DNA of 64,000 nt. It comes from Vibrio tritonius (GTDB taxonomy: Bacteria; Pseudomonadota; Gammaproteobacteria; Enterobacterales; Vibrionaceae). The stretch spans positions 930,001 to 994,000 of the forward strand of contig NZ_AP014636.1 of assembly GCF_001547935.1 (NCBI RefSeq). Direction: 5' to 3'. The notes below the pieces were generated by a model. It made no database searches, had not been told where the DNA came from, and was given only the letters and a program-made list of their open reading frames with translations. The translations under genes and the position numbers were made by a program. Each line of letters starts with the position of its first letter. Position 1 is the stretch's first letter. Positions 53,971-63,144 of the stretch are shown in pieces.

Positions 53971-54124
53971 AACATCGTCACGCCGTGGCTTTGCTCGCCT
54001 TGAAAATACGGTCTACTCCGTATCTACAATAAACATCGAATCTGCAATTTACTATATAAGTGGCTCGGGCTTGTTCAACACCCAGATAAAGTGTCGGCTG
54101 CGCGACACTTATCCTTGTTTGTTA
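53971..54124 (+). repeat. 154-bp direct repeat, copy 2
   Basis: Same extent and orientation as 51806-51959, about 96% identical. It includes attC e. Confidence 0.9.
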
Positions 54125-54127
54125 GGT
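54073..54127 (-). repeat. attC-like site e
   Basis: The same stem as attC b, ending in GTTAGGT in place of GTTATAC. Confidence 0.7.
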
Positions 54128-54689
54128 GTGTTTTATATATACACAAACAATCTTCTAATTCATTTGGTTTCAATACTTGAAAATCTTCCGGAAATTCAGA
54201 AATGTGGACTTTATCTCTCGAAGTATTGAAGCCTAAATTTTTAGCTCCTTCTTTTGTACCAGCATGCAAATAGACATACTCAGGTTCAAATCCAAAATAA
54301 AATCCGATTCTTACCGCAGTATCATAAACCATTAAAGGTCCAATACCACAGATAGGAAGAAGCTCATCGCAAAGTAATTGGTGCAGTTCTTGGAAGTCCT
54401 TGCAATCACAAATTGGTAGAGTATTCAGTTTTAATGTGGCCGAATTTAATGCAACTTGTTTTAATCGATATTGATGTGAATGTCGTTTGTTTTTATATGT
54501 TTTAGCCGAACCAGCATATCTTATAAGGCTAATAACATCTGGAAGAGAACTATAAAACTCGCGTTCGTCGTCAGTATTTTTTTTATGATATTGTAAATAA
54601 TTTTGAACAATATCTTCATATGTGTTTAATTTTAAGTTCTTACCTACCGAACAACCTTTACGTTTTTTAATATCTATATTGCATCCCAT
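54075..54689 (-). CDS. Hypothetical cassette protein with HhH-like segment
   Basis: A 204-residue protein I do not recognise by family. The segment LLPICGIGPLMVYDTAVRIGFYFG resembles a helix-hairpin-helix, often a nucleic-acid contact, and CDCKDF is a possible metal or redox pair. The C-terminus is encoded inside attC e, so the tail (KCRAADTLSGC) comes from the recombination site; such readthrough is frequent in cassettes. Confidence 0.6.
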   Translation of the reverse strand: MGCNIDIKKRKGCSVGKNLKLNTYEDIVQNYLQYHKKNTDDEREFYSSLPDVISLIRYAGSAKTYKNKRHSHQYRLKQVALNSATLKLNTLPICDCKDFQELHQLLCDELLPICGIGPLMVYDTAVRIGFYFGFEPEYVYLHAGTKEGAKNLGFNTSRDKVHISEFPEDFQVLKPNELEDCLCIYKTHLTNKDKCRAADTLSGC

Positions 54690-54707
54690 ATAAACTCCGC
54701 GGTCACT

Positions 54708-54840
54708 CAGCTAAGGCGTGAGCAACGCAATACAAAAGCTGCTGCATACCACCTTAAATACCAAACGCAACGCATAGTAAAAACGCCACGCGTTGCGAAT
54801 CCCTTTTAAACATTTTGTCAATTGATTCGACATGTTAGGC
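54708..54840 (-). repeat. attC-like site f
   Basis: GCTAAGGCGTGAGCAACGC at the left, an imperfect stem with AACGCAACGC / GCGTTGCG, and GTTAGGC at the right. The left core is degenerate. Confidence 0.55.
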
Positions 54841-54843
54841 GTT

Positions 54844-55124
54844 TTACCAGAACCTATTTTGGAGCGAAGGTATTTCTAATTGCAAATCATCTGAATATTC
54901 AAAACTTTCTTCATCGTCATCAGATATATGTAACTCCGTAGCGTATGAACGTAACCAGAGCTTCCTGTCTTCGGCCGAAAGCACATATCCTTTAAGCTCT
55001 TCTTTTCCTTTAAGGCGATCCGGATAAGCCCAACCTTTTTTTTCAAGTTTAGTAATCGTAACTGTCAAGTGTGCCAACAAAGGTTGTTCAGGCGACACCA
55101 ATTCATGGAACCGGTGTTTTTCAA
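54844..55124 (-). pseudogene. 3' part of the IS-interrupted JAB gene
   Basis: On the minus strand the frame is open from the IS3 edge: DNYLEKHRFHELVSPEQP, then LTVTITKLEKKGWAYPDRL and onward to IPSLQNRFW and the stop. It probably continues the JAB-domain gene at 56737-57154, which lacks its C-terminal half. The join and target duplication are not fully resolved. Confidence 0.6.
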
Positions 55125-55150
55125 GATAGTTGTCATCATTTGCTTATTTA

Positions 55151-56188
55151 TTAAGCTGCTTCTTTTTCTGGATTTAAGTAAACCTCTCCAACGGGTTTAC
55201 AGTTCCTAATATCTCGCGACCAACGCTCTGGATGCCGCTGTTTTGCAGCAAGTAACACTTCAGCCCTGTGCGCTAAGATAGCTTTATCCTTCCCATTGTG
55301 TCGCTGCGAAGGTGTCACGTAATTTAATTGACTGTGTTTGTGCTCGGTGTTGTACCAACTCACGAACGTTTCAACCCAACTACGGCTCGACTTCAGATGC
55401 TCAAAGCCCTTTGTTGGCCATGTCGGTACGTATTTCACCGTTCTAAACAGGGACTCAATGTAGGGATTATCGTCACTGACCTTTGGGCGACTATACGATG
55501 ATATAATCCCTAGCTCCTCCATTTTGGCTTTGAAGGTCAGTGACTTCATCGGTGCCCCATTGTCTGAGTGAAGAACGATAGGCTGATTAAAGCACTGCTC
55601 TCGTATCAGAGTTCTTTGTAATAGCTGTGACGCTAATTCACCACACTCTCGCTCGTACACGTCGTAACCAACGATTTTTCGACTGTAGATGTCTTCGATA
55701 ACATACAAGTAATAATGCTGCCCTTTTACCTTTGACGGTAAATAGGTAATGTCCCATGTATACACTTGATTTGGACCTGTTGCTTTATAGCTTCTAGGCT
55801 TAGCATGAGGCTGTCTTCTTCGCTGACGGCCTCGGTGATGCAGTTGGTCATGGGCGTTGAGAACTCGATAAAAACTCGACTCTGAAGCAATATATTCGCC
55901 CTTATCCAGCAAGCTCGGAACAATTTGAGTCGGCGGTAAGCTCGCATACTCAGGGCGATTACAAACATCAATAATCGCTTCATGTTCTTGCTGCGATAAT
56001 TGATTAGCGGGCCGTGGTCGAGCGCAGGTTTTCCTTTTGTCGGATTGAACCTCGCCTTGTTGATACCAACGACGATACGTCCGTAAATCAATAAGAGCTT
56101 CATGGCAGGCCGGGACTAAACGACTACCATTTTGCTGCGCTTCATGAATGAGCTCGATTAAGCATTGCCTTTCTTCGGTCGAGGTCAA
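55151..56188 (-). CDS. IS3-family transposase OrfB (DDE)
   Basis: A 345-residue integrase-core protein. DDE residues: D in TWDITYLPS, D in LHSDNGAPMKS and E in DNPYIESLFRTVKY. The N-terminal HTH_21-like part is followed by rve. It overlaps orfA by 4 bases (ATGA), which suggests coupling and not the usual frameshift. Confidence 0.92.
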   Translation of the reverse strand: MTSTEERQCLIELIHEAQQNGSRLVPACHEALIDLRTYRRWYQQGEVQSDKRKTCARPRPANQLSQQEHEAIIDVCNRPEYASLPPTQIVPSLLDKGEYIASESSFYRVLNAHDQLHHRGRQRRRQPHAKPRSYKATGPNQVYTWDITYLPSKVKGQHYYLYVIEDIYSRKIVGYDVYERECGELASQLLQRTLIREQCFNQPIVLHSDNGAPMKSLTFKAKMEELGIISSYSRPKVSDDNPYIESLFRTVKYVPTWPTKGFEHLKSSRSWVETFVSWYNTEHKHSQLNYVTPSQRHNGKDKAILAHRAEVLLAAKQRHPERWSRDIRNCKPVGEVYLNPEKEAA

Positions 56189-56706
56189 TCGTCCTCTGGC
56201 TCTTCCCCGTAAAAGGCTCTCAGCTTTTTTCGAAGAACCAACAAGGCAGCGGTTTCGGCTAAGGCTTTCTCTTTGATTCGTAGTTCTTTCTTTAGTGCTT
56301 TGATTTCATTTTTGTCGGCTTTAGCTTGTTTTTTAATGTCCGCTTCACGCTCTTTATTCGACATAAAACCGTGCATGCACTCGCAGCGCCAAGCTTCGAC
56401 TTGTTCGGGGTAAAGCCCTTTTTCTCGACAATAGTTGCTAAGTTCATTTTCTGTCATCGAGTACGTTTCAGCAACGATAGCAAGCTTGGTTTGAGCAGAC
56501 CACTGCTCTGATGATGTATGGCTATTAGGCACGGCGGCTCCTGATTCTCTGAGTTGTTGACGCCAATAATACAGGGTTGCCGTGCTAATGCCTTCCTCTT
56601 TTGCCAATTGGCTGACAGACATGGAATAAGGTGGCAGTAACTTTTTTAATATGGCTTCTTTTCTTTCAACAGAAATACGAGACAAAATACACTCTTTAAC
56701 GCCCAA
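56185..56706 (-). CDS. IS3-family transposase OrfA
   Basis: A 173-residue protein with an N-terminal helix-turn-helix (SVSQLAKEEGISTATLYYWRQQL), a second recognition region (ENELSNYCREKGLYPEQVEAWR) and a C-terminal coiled coil (KADKNEIKALKKELRIKEKALAE). Start is uncertain: the frame begins with TTG near the IS end. Confidence 0.88.
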   Translation of the reverse strand: MGVKECILSRISVERKEAILKKLLPPYSMSVSQLAKEEGISTATLYYWRQQLRESGAAVPNSHTSSEQWSAQTKLAIVAETYSMTENELSNYCREKGLYPEQVEAWRCECMHGFMSNKEREADIKKQAKADKNEIKALKKELRIKEKALAETAALLVLRKKLRAFYGEEPEDD

Positions 56707-56736
56707 ACTGGTTAAATTTTAACAGTGACAACTATC

Positions 56737-57154
56737 CTGCCAGAGGGGGGAACCAAGGCCAAAACTCTTCATCTTCTTGAGATGCTCGCCAGCCTTTCAC
56801 TTTGTTTATCTCAGTCAAGTTAGCGTATGGGTGAGAGTGGAAAGTCCCAACTAACTCGATATTTGGCCAATACTTTTCGAAAAAGCTTTTTTTCGCGATT
56901 ATCGAATTCAAATCAGGCTGAACCCAATCCTGATGTCTTAAAGCAGATGTCTCCACTGTAGCCATTGTAGCGACTACCCGAGCGGGTAGATTTCCTTTTT
57001 GAGGAATTGAATAACCCCATAACAACCCAAAGGTCTCCAAGTTTTTATACGATTTACCATTTTTATGCGCTTTATGTTCAAACTCATAAGCTTCTATGGC
57101 TGTAGTGAATAGTTGAGGTACAACATGATCTTCAATCACTATATTTTTATCCAT
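56737..57154 (-). pseudogene. JAB/MPN-domain metallopeptidase, 5' part
   Basis: About 139 residues of a JAMM-type protein: the zinc motif is GTFHSHPYA and, after 15 residues, SQED (H-x-H and S-x-x-D), with an upstream glutamate in NLETFGLLWGY. The frame is cut by IS3 after FWPWFPPLA. Prokaryotic JAB proteins remove ubiquitin-like tags or process sulfur carriers, some in antiphage systems. The remaining part lies at 54844-55124. Confidence 0.75.
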
Positions 57155-57192
57155 TCGGGGATCCTTAAAATAATTTAAAACTCTTTTTCAGC

Positions 57193-57296
57193 GCCTAACG
57201 ATTAGCACAGCAGAACTACGATGCTGTACCAACAATCTGATTACTTCAAGCCGCAAACGCCAAGATAAAATGTGTCTGCTGCTGCTCTTTGTATGG
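57193..57296 (-). repeat. attC-like site g
   Basis: GCCTAAC (RYYYAAC) at the left; inner AGCACAGCAG pairs with CTGCTGCTGCT; degenerate right core TTTGTATG. It closely resembles site j at 61124-61228. Confidence 0.65.
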
Positions 57297-57496
57297 ATAA
57301 TAAATATTCAAATTAGGGTAAAGTGAGACCGGCTTTAGCTGCAACTAAAGCTTTCTATGTAGTAGTTCGATGCTGCGTTGGATCCTCAATTGAGAGACCG
57401 ATAACAAGAAAGAACGCTACATAGCTCTCCAAGCACCACACTCGAATTGTCTTCTGGGTCTCGAACCCGTATTATGCAAGCAAGAGTTAGCTTATT
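57297..57496. other. Non-coding left end of an IS110 remnant
   Basis: About 200 bases ahead of the truncated IS110 transposase. Includes pairing CTACATAG-type segments (CTTTCTATGTAG and CTACATAGCTCT). In the IS110 group the bridge RNA is encoded here. Confidence 0.4.
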
Positions 57497-58047
<551 letters not shown>

Positions 58048-58078
58048 CTATTGACGCCATACTCGTTTGTTATACGAT

Positions 58079-59419
58079 TTATTCTACGATGTAACGACTT
58101 AGAAAATTAGAGGCTGTTACTTTCGAGTCAAAAGCATCTTGAAGTATCTTCGTTGCCTCGGTTGGCGACTGTTCTAGATATTGCTTGACTCTAGTTTGCA
58201 ATACAGGAAGTGCATCAAACTTATTTGAGATAATAGATTCAGCCGCCCATGCCCCCCAATCAGCCGCCTGTTTTATGGCGATTGATAATTTTAATGCGTA
58301 TACATCTGTCGAGTTTTTAATAACTTGCTCTTCGACAACGTTAAAGCTACGAGAAAAAGTGTTAGCTGTATCAAAAGTAGAAGAACCTGCTCTTTGCAAC
58401 AACAGCTCTTGATATTTTTCCCAAAGGTCACCTGATTCATGGGCGAGTTTGGGAGTAAACTCTAAATACGAATGCTTGCTAACAAAAACAAAGCATTCGT
58501 CATGCAGATTTTCAACCAACTCAGGAGCTTTTCGTAAGATATTTTCAAATAGTTGGGCGGGACTGTTCACTGAAGAACTATTCGGAGTTTCTCGGGTATT
58601 CTTGTTGATACATTTTACCAAACGTTCTTTAGCTGTTGCAGACAGTCTCGATATCAGTTTTGGAGAAATTGATACAGTTGCTAAACATTGAGAGCTATAG
58701 TCAGTGTCATCCAATTTTTTCTCAAGCAGCTGACTTACAAGCAATTTGTTCCACTGTTCATTGTTTATACAAGAAATGCCGTCTATGAAATATCGAGAGT
58801 TTTGAGACAGCTGCTTATCTGCACCACTAATGTTATCTATCAGCTTAGCTAAAAGGTATGGAAAACCATCGTTATGCAATAAACTCGTTTCGTGCTCTAC
58901 TGTGACTTTCACATCACGGATATCGCTAGAATAAAAGAAATTTCTATTTTCCAACCGCACTAGTATTTCATCTGCAAGGACTTTAGAGCTAAAAGCCTTT
59001 TTACTTAAAAATTTATCAATAACTTCGAAATAGATAAATCTAGCCTCCTCTGCGGAAGGGGCATGTCCAGAGGCATGAGCTGACTTATTACGCCTATTTT
59101 TTATTACCTCTGCTGTAGAGGAGTCTAACTCAGAGATCAATTTATTTGCAGCAAGTTGCTCCAATAAGTAATTTTCATAAACATCTTGGTTGTTTTGGCG
59201 TTTAGTTACCTCATCATGAATCCGTCTTGCAACTTTGTTCAAATGCCGAATTTCAGCCAATTTGCGCACACAATCATCAAATAATGCGATCGATGAAAGT
59301 ACGATACAGCCACGGTAAGCACCCGCGCTATAGCACTGCAATGCCTCTTTCATGTAGACTGACATGGAGTTATCAGAGATCTTTTGCAACAACTCTTCCA
59401 TGTCTGATAAATGTGACAT
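58079..59419 (-). CDS. HEPN-motif cassette protein
   Basis: A 446-residue protein. The N-terminal about 150 residues are all-helical and include YMKEALQCYSAGAYRGCIVLSSIALFDDCVRK and then IKNRRNKSAHASGHAPSAEEARFIYF. The RNKSAH unit fits the R-x4-H signature of HEPN ribonuclease domains, and the arrangement of helices fits too. Residues 150-446 are helical without a family I recognise. HEPN proteins with a long partner domain are often abortive-infection factors. It is complete, in its own cassette. Confidence 0.7.
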   Translation of the reverse strand: MSHLSDMEELLQKISDNSMSVYMKEALQCYSAGAYRGCIVLSSIALFDDCVRKLAEIRHLNKVARRIHDEVTKRQNNQDVYENYLLEQLAANKLISELDSSTAEVIKNRRNKSAHASGHAPSAEEARFIYFEVIDKFLSKKAFSSKVLADEILVRLENRNFFYSSDIRDVKVTVEHETSLLHNDGFPYLLAKLIDNISGADKQLSQNSRYFIDGISCINNEQWNKLLVSQLLEKKLDDTDYSSQCLATVSISPKLISRLSATAKERLVKCINKNTRETPNSSSVNSPAQLFENILRKAPELVENLHDECFVFVSKHSYLEFTPKLAHESGDLWEKYQELLLQRAGSSTFDTANTFSRSFNVVEEQVIKNSTDVYALKLSIAIKQAADWGAWAAESIISNKFDALPVLQTRVKQYLEQSPTEATKILQDAFDSKVTASNFLSRYIVE

Positions 59420-59441
59420 TTCTCAATATTCCCCCCAAATC

Positions 59442-59542
59442 GTATAACGCCTAAATAAGCGGCGTAGAAAGGTTGGCTAACATTAGCGAAGAATGAGCGC
59501 AAGCCAACCTTTATGCGTCCGTTCTTAATTTACTTGTTAGAT
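59442..59542 (-). repeat. attC-like site h
   Basis: GTATAACGCC at the left, stem AAAGGTTGGCT / AGCCAACCTTT-type (GGTTGGCT and AAGCCAACC), GTTAGAT at the right; 101 bases. Confidence 0.8.
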
Positions 59543-60144
59543 TTCAGTTCTCTCGATACTACTTCTATAATTGCATGCGCTAATTGAGTACCTTTTTTCG
59601 TTATCCTTATACTAGCCGTAATTGTGTTATAGTCACTTTTAGGAATAACTTGCTGGGTTTGATATTTCCATTGAGTGTCATTCTCGCTAACTTTCACAAA
59701 TCCTTTTGATTCTATAGTCTTAAAATATGAATCAATGTTTTTCGAAAAAGACAAGAAACCTTTTTTCTCGAGAGACTTAAATTCTTTAATTTGATGTGCA
59801 TTATGAATATAAAGAAACTTTCCATCATAGCTACCAAAAGACCAGTTTCTAGGTCCGAAATAAAGTAGAGTCTCAATCTCCTTTTCTGTCAGTTTTGATA
59901 GTTCTTCAGGGATGCCTTTTAGCCCTTTTTGTTTTGCTGCATCTTTTACTTTTAGCTCAAGGTAATTGCCGAATTTCACAGATTGTAGATTATCGACAAA
60001 CATGGGTAATTTACTCTCAAACGCAGTTAGTACAGGTTTGACTGTACAAAGCGAAATAATAAAAACAATTAACCATGCGATATACTTAATGTATGCAATA
60101 TGAAGATCGTACCCATTCGTTTTCTGGACTTCTGACTCAGACAT
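59530..60144 (-). CDS. Hypothetical single-span membrane protein
   Basis: About 204 residues. One membrane helix near the N-terminus (YIAWLIVFIISLCTVKPVL) and a soluble C-terminal part with a possible winged-helix look (LTEKEIETLLYFGPRNWSFG, KEFKSLEKKGFLSF, VSENDTQWKYQT). The stop lies inside attC h. I start at ATG 60144 (MSESEVQ), the longer frame adding only six residues. Function unknown. Confidence 0.65.
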   Translation of the reverse strand: MSESEVQKTNGYDLHIAYIKYIAWLIVFIISLCTVKPVLTAFESKLPMFVDNLQSVKFGNYLELKVKDAAKQKGLKGIPEELSKLTEKEIETLLYFGPRNWSFGSYDGKFLYIHNAHQIKEFKSLEKKGFLSFSKNIDSYFKTIESKGFVKVSENDTQWKYQTQQVIPKSDYNTITASIRITKKGTQLAHAIIEVVSRELKSNK

Positions 60145-60166
60145 TTTCCACCTTACTTTCAATGAA

Positions 60167-60262
60167 ATCTAACGCATAGAACAGTTGCAAAATATATGGC
60201 GCTACATTTTGCGAAGCAAAATTCGTGACATATATTTTGTCAATTGATTCGTTTTGTTAGGA
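60167..60262 (-). repeat. attC-like site i
   Basis: ATCTAAC (RYYYAAC) at the left, stem CAAAATATATG / CATATATTTTG, inner hairpin ATTTTGCGAAGCAAAAT, GTTAGGA at the right; 96 bases. Confidence 0.85.
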
Positions 60263-60263
60263 A

Positions 60264-61115
60264 CTACCTTACGACGTTGTCTGATATATACTCTACAGGA
60301 TCAAATTCTACTAACGTTGCCATTTTACAATGATTATATAAGGCACTTACAAGTAAACCTATTGCCAAAGGAACTTCATCATCTATAGGAGCCTTAAATT
60401 CTTGATTATGTAGCTCTCTTCTTGTTTGAGGATAATGATAGTTATGAGTAACTCTAAACATTTCCCAAGAGGGATTACAACAATATGCACAATGACCAAC
60501 ATCTAAACTGGCTATAAAATTATGGTAATCAGCTATGTCAACATCAGCACAATAATTAAAGCCTGATTCAGGCATTTCAGTAAAAGATTTACAGATTACA
60601 AACGAAAAGATAGCATCAAATCTAAAATATTGAGAATCAAAAGGTAAACCATTATCCTCATCTGGAGCATAAATTTTTCTTGTGGTTCTTGTGCTATTCC
60701 GCAAATGTTTTAATGCTTTATTTCTAGCCATCTTATCTAAAATTGTTTCCATTTCAGATCTAGATCTGATTTGAGACTTTACTTCGCCAATAGCTATAAC
60801 TGCTTCAACAGGAATAAAATGTGTGTGCGATGAATCGACTAACTTAGGACAAGATTGTTTATCATATATGATTAAATCACATTGAGTACTTTTCCTATTA
60901 TCTTGAGTAATTATGAAACCATTTGTAATACCAAAATTTTGTGGTATGCATAGTTTTAAAAGCTCTTCTACTGCGCGTTCTCGATATTGACCAAATTCAC
61001 CAGGGTGAAATATCTTGTCCTCTTGATCTCTAAAAATTGTTTCGGATCTATTAAAGTCATCACTTAGCTTTCCAATTTTTTCAATTAATAAATTTCTATA
61101 AATATTACTCGACAT
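60264..61115 (-). CDS. DUF6602-like protein with PD-(D/E)XK-type motifs
   Basis: About 283 residues. The central region reads GQYRERAVEELLKLCIPQNFGITNGFII, STQCDLIIYDKQSCPKL, then VEAVIAIGEVKSQI: an early E, a D and an E-x-K in the spacing of the restriction-endonuclease-like fold. This matches my recollection of DUF6602. A CxxC-type pair (CAYCC) follows. I start at ATG 61115, because GGA from the upstream attC core (GTTAGGA) lies 8 bases before it. A DNA or RNA nuclease role in defence is plausible. Confidence 0.7.
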   Translation of the reverse strand: MSSNIYRNLLIEKIGKLSDDFNRSETIFRDQEDKIFHPGEFGQYRERAVEELLKLCIPQNFGITNGFIITQDNRKSTQCDLIIYDKQSCPKLVDSSHTHFIPVEAVIAIGEVKSQIRSRSEMETILDKMARNKALKHLRNSTRTTRKIYAPDEDNGLPFDSQYFRFDAIFSFVICKSFTEMPESGFNYCADVDIADYHNFIASLDVGHCAYCCNPSWEMFRVTHNYHYPQTRRELHNQEFKAPIDDEVPLAIGLLVSALYNHCKMATLVEFDPVEYISDNVVR

Positions 61116-61123
61116 ATTCATAT

Positions 61124-61228
61124 TCCTAACGCCTAGCACAGCAGCACCTAGCCATTGTGCCAGCAAATATTTGACTCTAAACAGCGCCCGCCCAACTTAA
61201 TAGTGTCTGCTGCTGCGCCTTGTTAAAA
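61124..61228 (-). repeat. attC-like site j (right border of the array)
   Basis: TCCTAACGCC at the left, inner AGCACAGCAGC / GCTGCTGCGC pairing, right core GTTAAAA. It is the rightmost attC-like site. Confidence 0.7.
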
Positions 61229-61593
61229 AAAGCTTATACTGTAACCACTTACCTTACAGCAACCTTTGGGTTTAAGACAGTCATGCGCTATCAACAAGTG
61301 CTGCATTCCACGATGTAACCACGACAAAACAATCAACATCATCAGACTTGTTTGTGGTTGATGAACTTGCCGCCCACCGAAGTAAGGAACAGCTAATTGC
61401 CACTTGATGATGCCGAGTTGGCGAGCCTGTTAAATGGCGATATTAGCCCTGCGATAAATTCAAACGGCTTACACCAAAGAAAACGGAAACATACAACAAA
61501 GAAAATGCTAAAACTGACTCGAATATTGCAGCGAACACAGAACCAAACCTATTAAATTAGCTTTGCCCTTTTGCAGCTTTTTAACAGATATTA

Positions 61594-61628
61594 TAAAGAC
61601 AACATCTGGATTTTCTTGTCTTTATAAA
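61594..61628. repeat. 11-bp perfect inverted repeat
   Basis: TATAAAGACAA and TTGTCTTTATA around a 13-base loop. Read on either strand it has an A/T-rich flank, so it may be a terminator. Confidence 0.55.
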
Positions 61629-61750
61629 ACTAAAATTTTGTCTCATACAAAACCACATTTTGTCAGTAAAACCGCCAGTTACCCTCTGGTCATACCTCAG
61701 AAAATGCCGACATTGTCTTTTTAATCTATCCACAGGCGGTTTTTGTTATG

Positions 61751-61768
61751 ACTGTATGCATATACAGT
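61751..61768. promoter_or_regulatory. LexA (SOS) box
   Basis: ACTGTATGCATATACAGT contains CTGT-N8-ACAG with an AT-rich palindromic middle, a strong LexA site for gammaproteobacteria. No gene starts properly downstream on either side. Confidence 0.7.
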
Positions 61769-61995
61769 AAATTAAAATTTGCCAAGCTACCGCCCTTTCT
61801 TGACAGAAATTGACACTGATTTACATACACAGATTGCATATGGGTTATACCAAAGGAGTAACGTCCTTACCACCCTAAAGTGTTATTTTGCTTCGATTTT
61901 TATGGGGTATTTGATGTGTGTATAGTTAATTCGTCGATGGGATGTAACAGATTTCGAGCGGAATTGCTTTTGGGGCTATTGCTTTGGGGTGATAA

Positions 61996-62026
61996 ACAAC
62001 AAGCCTGTGTAACAGGCTCGTTGTTT
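61996..62026 (-). terminator. Terminator of the cob operon
   Basis: On the minus strand ACGAGCCTGT, TAC, ACAGGCTTGT (one G-T pair), then TGTTT, 22 bases past the cobT stop. Confidence 0.65.
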
Positions 62027-62047
62027 CGTATTGCGGGGAAAATCGGT

Positions 62048-63106
62048 TTATACCGGTTTAGGCAGTTCCAGTCCGTTATCTTCCATCTTACCCATGCGGT
62101 TATACATGGCGTGCGCGGCATCGATAAATGGCATGGCAAGTACTGCGCCACTGCCCTCTCCTAAACGCAGTTCCATGTCAATAAATGGGCTGAGTTGCAG
62201 CTGCTCTAACACCATTTCAGCGCCTTTTTCTGCCGAGCGATGTGACGGAATTAAATAGTCCCAAACACTAGGCACAATTTGGCACGCCAGTAGCGCGGCT
62301 GCATAGGAAATAAAGCCATCGAGCACCACTGGAATCTGTTTGGCGGCTGCGCCTAAAATCGCCCCTGTCATGGCAGCCACATCATAGCCACCCACTTTCG
62401 CTAAGATATCCACCGGATCCGTTGGGTTAGGAAAGTTAACGTCAATCGCCTGTTGCACAATCGATACCTTGTGCTTTAAACGGTCGCTAGGCAAATTCGC
62501 CCCCAAGCCGACCACATCAATCGGGTCACGGCGCGTAATCACACACACTAACGCCGCTGCGGGAGTGGTGTTGGCGACACCGAGTTCCCCAATACCAATC
62601 ACTTTAAGCGCTTCACGATCAATGCACTCTTGTACGTATAAGGCGCTATCGATAATCAGTTTTTCTGCAACGTCATAGGCCATGGCTGGGCCTTGAGCGA
62701 TATTGCCACTGCCTCGTGCCACTTTGAGGTTGGTGACACCGGGTAATACTCCGCTATCGATACCCACATCGACCATTTCTACAGCCACTCGGTTCGCAAA
62801 GGCAAGCGCAGCGACTCCTGTCTCGCCCTTAACCGTGTTTATGGCTTGAATTGCGGTAACTTCTCGAGGAGAAACAGCAACGTCTTCATCATACACACCG
62901 TGGTCGGCGCCCATCACAAAAATCTTTTTACGCCCGATTTGCCACTCTGTCGTGCGGTAAATTGCTGCCAATTGACAGGCCAGTTGCTCTAGCTGTCCCA
63001 AACTACCCACGGGTTTGAACAGGCTCTCGACATGATGTTGAGCCTCAGTACGAACCTCATCATCAACGGGAAGGATACTTTCCGCTAACGCGACTAAAGA
63101 CATCAT
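62048..63106 (-). CDS. cobT: Nicotinate-nucleotide-dimethylbenzimidazole phosphoribosyltransferase
   Basis: A 352-residue enzyme that makes alpha-ribazole phosphate for cobalamin assembly. Motifs: KPVGSLGQLEQLACQLA, VMGADHGVYDEDVAVSPREVT, GIGELGVANTTPAAAL, DPVDILAKVGGYDVAAMTGAILGAA and the catalytic-glutamate region LRLGEGSGAVLAMP. Full length. GGAGTGAG lies ahead of the start. It is the last gene of its operon. Confidence 0.95.
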   Translation of the reverse strand: MMSLVALAESILPVDDEVRTEAQHHVESLFKPVGSLGQLEQLACQLAAIYRTTEWQIGRKKIFVMGADHGVYDEDVAVSPREVTAIQAINTVKGETGVAALAFANRVAVEMVDVGIDSGVLPGVTNLKVARGSGNIAQGPAMAYDVAEKLIIDSALYVQECIDREALKVIGIGELGVANTTPAAALVCVITRRDPIDVVGLGANLPSDRLKHKVSIVQQAIDVNFPNPTDPVDILAKVGGYDVAAMTGAILGAAAKQIPVVLDGFISYAAALLACQIVPSVWDYLIPSHRSAEKGAEMVLEQLQLSPFIDMELRLGEGSGAVLAMPFIDAAHAMYNRMGKMEDNGLELPKPV

Positions 63107-63144
63107 TAGCGCTCACTCCTACTAATTACTCTTACTTAACGCTG

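Larger units (their letters stand above)
55125..56736 (-). mobile_element. IS3-family insertion sequence
   Basis: Inverted repeats GATAGTTGTCA (55125-55135) and TGACAACTATC (56726-56736) bound two overlapping genes, orfA and orfB. Size is about 1.6 kb. No clean target duplication was found, so adjacent bases may have been lost. It is inserted in the JAB gene. Confidence 0.85.
61229..62047. other. 819-base region between the cassette array and cobT
   Basis: No intact gene. Between 61320 and 61560 short open stretches in shifting frames (FVVDELAAHRSKEQLIAT, then DDAELASLLNGDISPA, then ETYNKENAKTDSNIAANTE) look like a decayed gene. It also holds an inverted repeat, a LexA box and the cobT terminator. 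There is no recognisable integrase. Confidence 0.5.

Noticed and set aside
61900..62164. Frames on both strands around 61880-62164
   Set aside because: They overlap the cobT terminator and the 3' end of cobT and have no family similarity.
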